This document shows positions 62,606-64,000 of a stretch of DNA of 64,000 nucleotides, piece by piece. How positions within the stretch are numbered: the stretch's first letter is position 1; each line of letters begins with the position of its first letter. Origin of the DNA: Perlabentimonas sp041656735 (lineage in GTDB: Bacteria > Bacteroidota > Bacteroidia > Bacteroidales > Tenuifilaceae); assembly GCA_041656735.1 (NCBI GenBank), contig JBBACY010000011.1:19136-83135 (forward strand). Reading direction: 5' to 3'. Below the pieces are notes generated by a model that had not been told where the DNA came from, made no database searches, and saw only the letters and a program-made list of their open reading frames with translations. The translations under genes and the position numbers were made by a program.

Positions 62606-63571
62606 ATGATTAGTATGGCTTTACGGTGTTACAATAAACAAATTAGTTTCGGTTGGCGCTATCTGCTAGTGTTTATTATTTTGTTTGCTTCCTCGTGTTC
62701 TCGCGAACTTGATATTAACCCACCCTTTGAGGGGGAGAAATTGGTTGTAAATGCCCGAATCTCTTCTGTTGGAATTAATGTACAGGTATCCTTTTCGGCA
62801 AATCCAGTTGGAACCTTTTTAATAGAAAAAACAAGATATGTTGACGATGCAGTTGTTAGCCTTTTTGAGAATAATACTTTGGTGGCAGTTCTTGAACACG
62901 AGGCAGAGGGCAATTATATACTACCAAATGGCATCAACATAACACCCACCCCAGGGTTCAGCTATCGGATTGAGGTTGCATCTGCTCAGTATGGTGAAGC
63001 TAAAAGCAGCAACGTTACATTCCCCCAAATTACCAACGTTATCTATTCGAAGCTGCTTGAAATTGGTCCCGAACCAGGAACAGGCAGCCAAAAATCTCGG
63101 GGATTACTACGCTTCGTAATTGATGTGGGTGCTAAAGACAATAGATTTGTAGAACTTATTATCAATAGCGCTCAGGAAGATTGCTTGTACTACAGTAAGC
63201 CTGATGATGAGATTACAGAAAGTTTTTCTAATCCTTGTGAAGTTGAATCGCGATATGGCAAGGTGATTTCAACCCGCTGCGGTACCACAAACCTTGACAC
63301 CCTTCAATTCATTTTTGACATTCAGTACCAAGCCCTTAGCAGTGGTATAGAAGAATTACTAAATTACGATGATTTAGAGCTAGTTGTTAATAGCGTAAGC
63401 CAAGAGTATTTCGATTATATTGGCAGTATGAACTATTTCCTGGATACCGATGCCGATATGGGCCTAATTTTTGGTGTACCAGAGCCAAAAACACTAAAAT
63501 CAAATATCATGGGAGGTTACGGAGTGTTTTATGCCTCAAATTCTAAAACTATAGATTTGGTGGTTCAATAA
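62606..63571 (+). CDS. DUF4249 lipoprotein
   Basis: A 321-residue lipoprotein. The ATG at 62606, 4 bases after the receptor stop, gives a signal with lipobox LFASSC (Cys31); the earlier ATG at 62537 would overlap the receptor. The mature part has the DUF4249 pattern: DINPPFEGEKLVVNARIS, then YVDDAVVSLFENNTLVAVLE and GFSYRIEVASAQYGEA. DUF4249 genes usually follow a TonB-dependent receptor and may act as its surface lipoprotein partner. Confidence 0.88.
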   Translation: MISMALRCYNKQISFGWRYLLVFIILFASSCSRELDINPPFEGEKLVVNARISSVGINVQVSFSANPVGTFLIEKTRYVDDAVVSLFENNTLVAVLEHEAEGNYILPNGINITPTPGFSYRIEVASAQYGEAKSSNVTFPQITNVIYSKLLEIGPEPGTGSQKSRGLLRFVIDVGAKDNRFVELIINSAQEDCLYYSKPDDEITESFSNPCEVESRYGKVISTRCGTTNLDTLQFIFDIQYQALSSGIEELLNYDDLELVVNSVSQEYFDYIGSMNYFLDTDADMGLIFGVPEPKTLKSNIMGGYGVFYASNSKTIDLVVQ

Positions 63572-64000
63572 ACCCAAATTTATTATAAGATGAATGTAAA
63601 TGCGGGGTACCCCGACTTATGTTGAGCCCAATTTTGGGCAACAAAATTGGTTGTGAAACTTAGTCGCTGTGAGAGGCAGCAATTATTCGGATGAATAGCC
63701 AGGGGTTAAGCATCTCCGCGCTCCCAACTACCTGTTTCGCCTAGTATAACAAGTTAAATAACTCTCGTTGGTTAGTTACCATACAGCTATGCGCTAAGAA
63801 AAAACACCACACAACAACCTAACAACCAAGCATTGGCTTACAATAACTATCAAAACAATCTATATTTTACAACACAATAAACTTTTCTCCACTCCCAACC
63901 CAACAACCCCAAACAAAAGCAACCACTTAAAACAAAACATGCTGTAAAACACAAAAAAAATCGGGGGGGGGGGGGGGGGGGGGGCGTTTTTTTTTTACTA
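63572..64000. other. non-coding window end with a 22-base poly-G run
   Basis: About 430 bases after the DUF4249 gene with no supported coding frame. It contains short palindromes (GGGGTACCCC, GCCCAATTTTGGGC). Bases 63963-63984 are 22 G in a row, followed by C, G and 10 T. This resembles a homopolymer sequencing or assembly artefact at a contig end. Confidence 0.6.

Noticed and set aside
1..64000. CRISPR arrays and insertion sequences
   Set aside because: No regularly spaced repeats, transposase genes or terminal inverted repeats with target duplications were found.

Overview
The window is chromosomal DNA from a member of the Bacteroidota, most likely the order Bacteroidales in the broad sense. 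The evidence is: start regions without obvious Shine-Dalgarno sequences; repeated promoter-like matches to the Bacteroidota pattern TTG-N19/20-TAnnTTTG; a TonB receptor/DUF4249 pair; many signal-peptide and lipobox proteins; GSCFA, DUF6175-type and SiaC (DUF1987) proteins; an ExbB-ExbD-ExbD set; and a lipid acyltransferase pair like that for Bacteroides glycine lipids. Base composition is moderately AT-rich. Almost everything is core genome. No prophage, insertion sequence, integrase, CRISPR array or rRNA operon is visible.

Layout. 1-2.2 kb: the 3' part of an aldehyde dehydrogenase gene, then a LysE-type exporter. 2.5-13.9 kb: a long leftward operon from a clear promoter through mfd, coaX, an outer-membrane barrel, a TPR protein, lptC, a small membrane protein, a CBS-domain CNNM/CorC protein and a PpiD-like chaperone. 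14-16 kb: two rightward acyltransferases that probably make an N-acyl amino-acid (glycine or ornithine type) lipid. 16-20.5 kb: leftward purF, a SPOR protein, a LEA-type lipoprotein and yebC. 20.7-28.3 kb: miaB, aspS diverging from tadA, a TPR protein, a U32 peptidase-family protein, an orphan SiaC and tRNA-Arg(CCG). 28.4-35 kb: a secreted protein, groES-groEL, and a leftward operon of a sigma-54 activator, lptE, a TPR protein and secG.

35.2-41.7 kb holds the most interesting block. It is six leftward genes for exported proteins: a two-part protein with a C-terminal barrel, a small secreted protein, a DUF6175-like protein, a CsgG/TolB-N-like protein, and two LPP20-like proteins, one a lipoprotein. 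Four of them share an alanine-rich helix motif, which suggests a set of related folds acting together in the envelope. A terminator lies between the last two genes. 41.9-46.1 kb: a lipoprotein alkaline phosphatase, an ExbB/4-TM/ExbD/ExbD energy-transducing set and tRNA-Ser(GGA). 46.1-56.9 kb: housekeeping and envelope genes (ansA, tatD, dprA, proline dehydrogenase, an esterase, zupT, a GSCFA protein, a monoglyceride-lipase-like hydrolase, queG).

57-64 kb is more variable. It has a lysine-rich coiled-coil protein and a GC-richer helix-turn-helix reading frame that lacks a normal start codon and ends exactly at a run of nine G. It then has an unrecognised lipoprotein, a small barrel, a TonB-dependent receptor and a DUF4249 lipoprotein. 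The last 40 bases contain 22 consecutive G and look like a sequence or assembly artefact.
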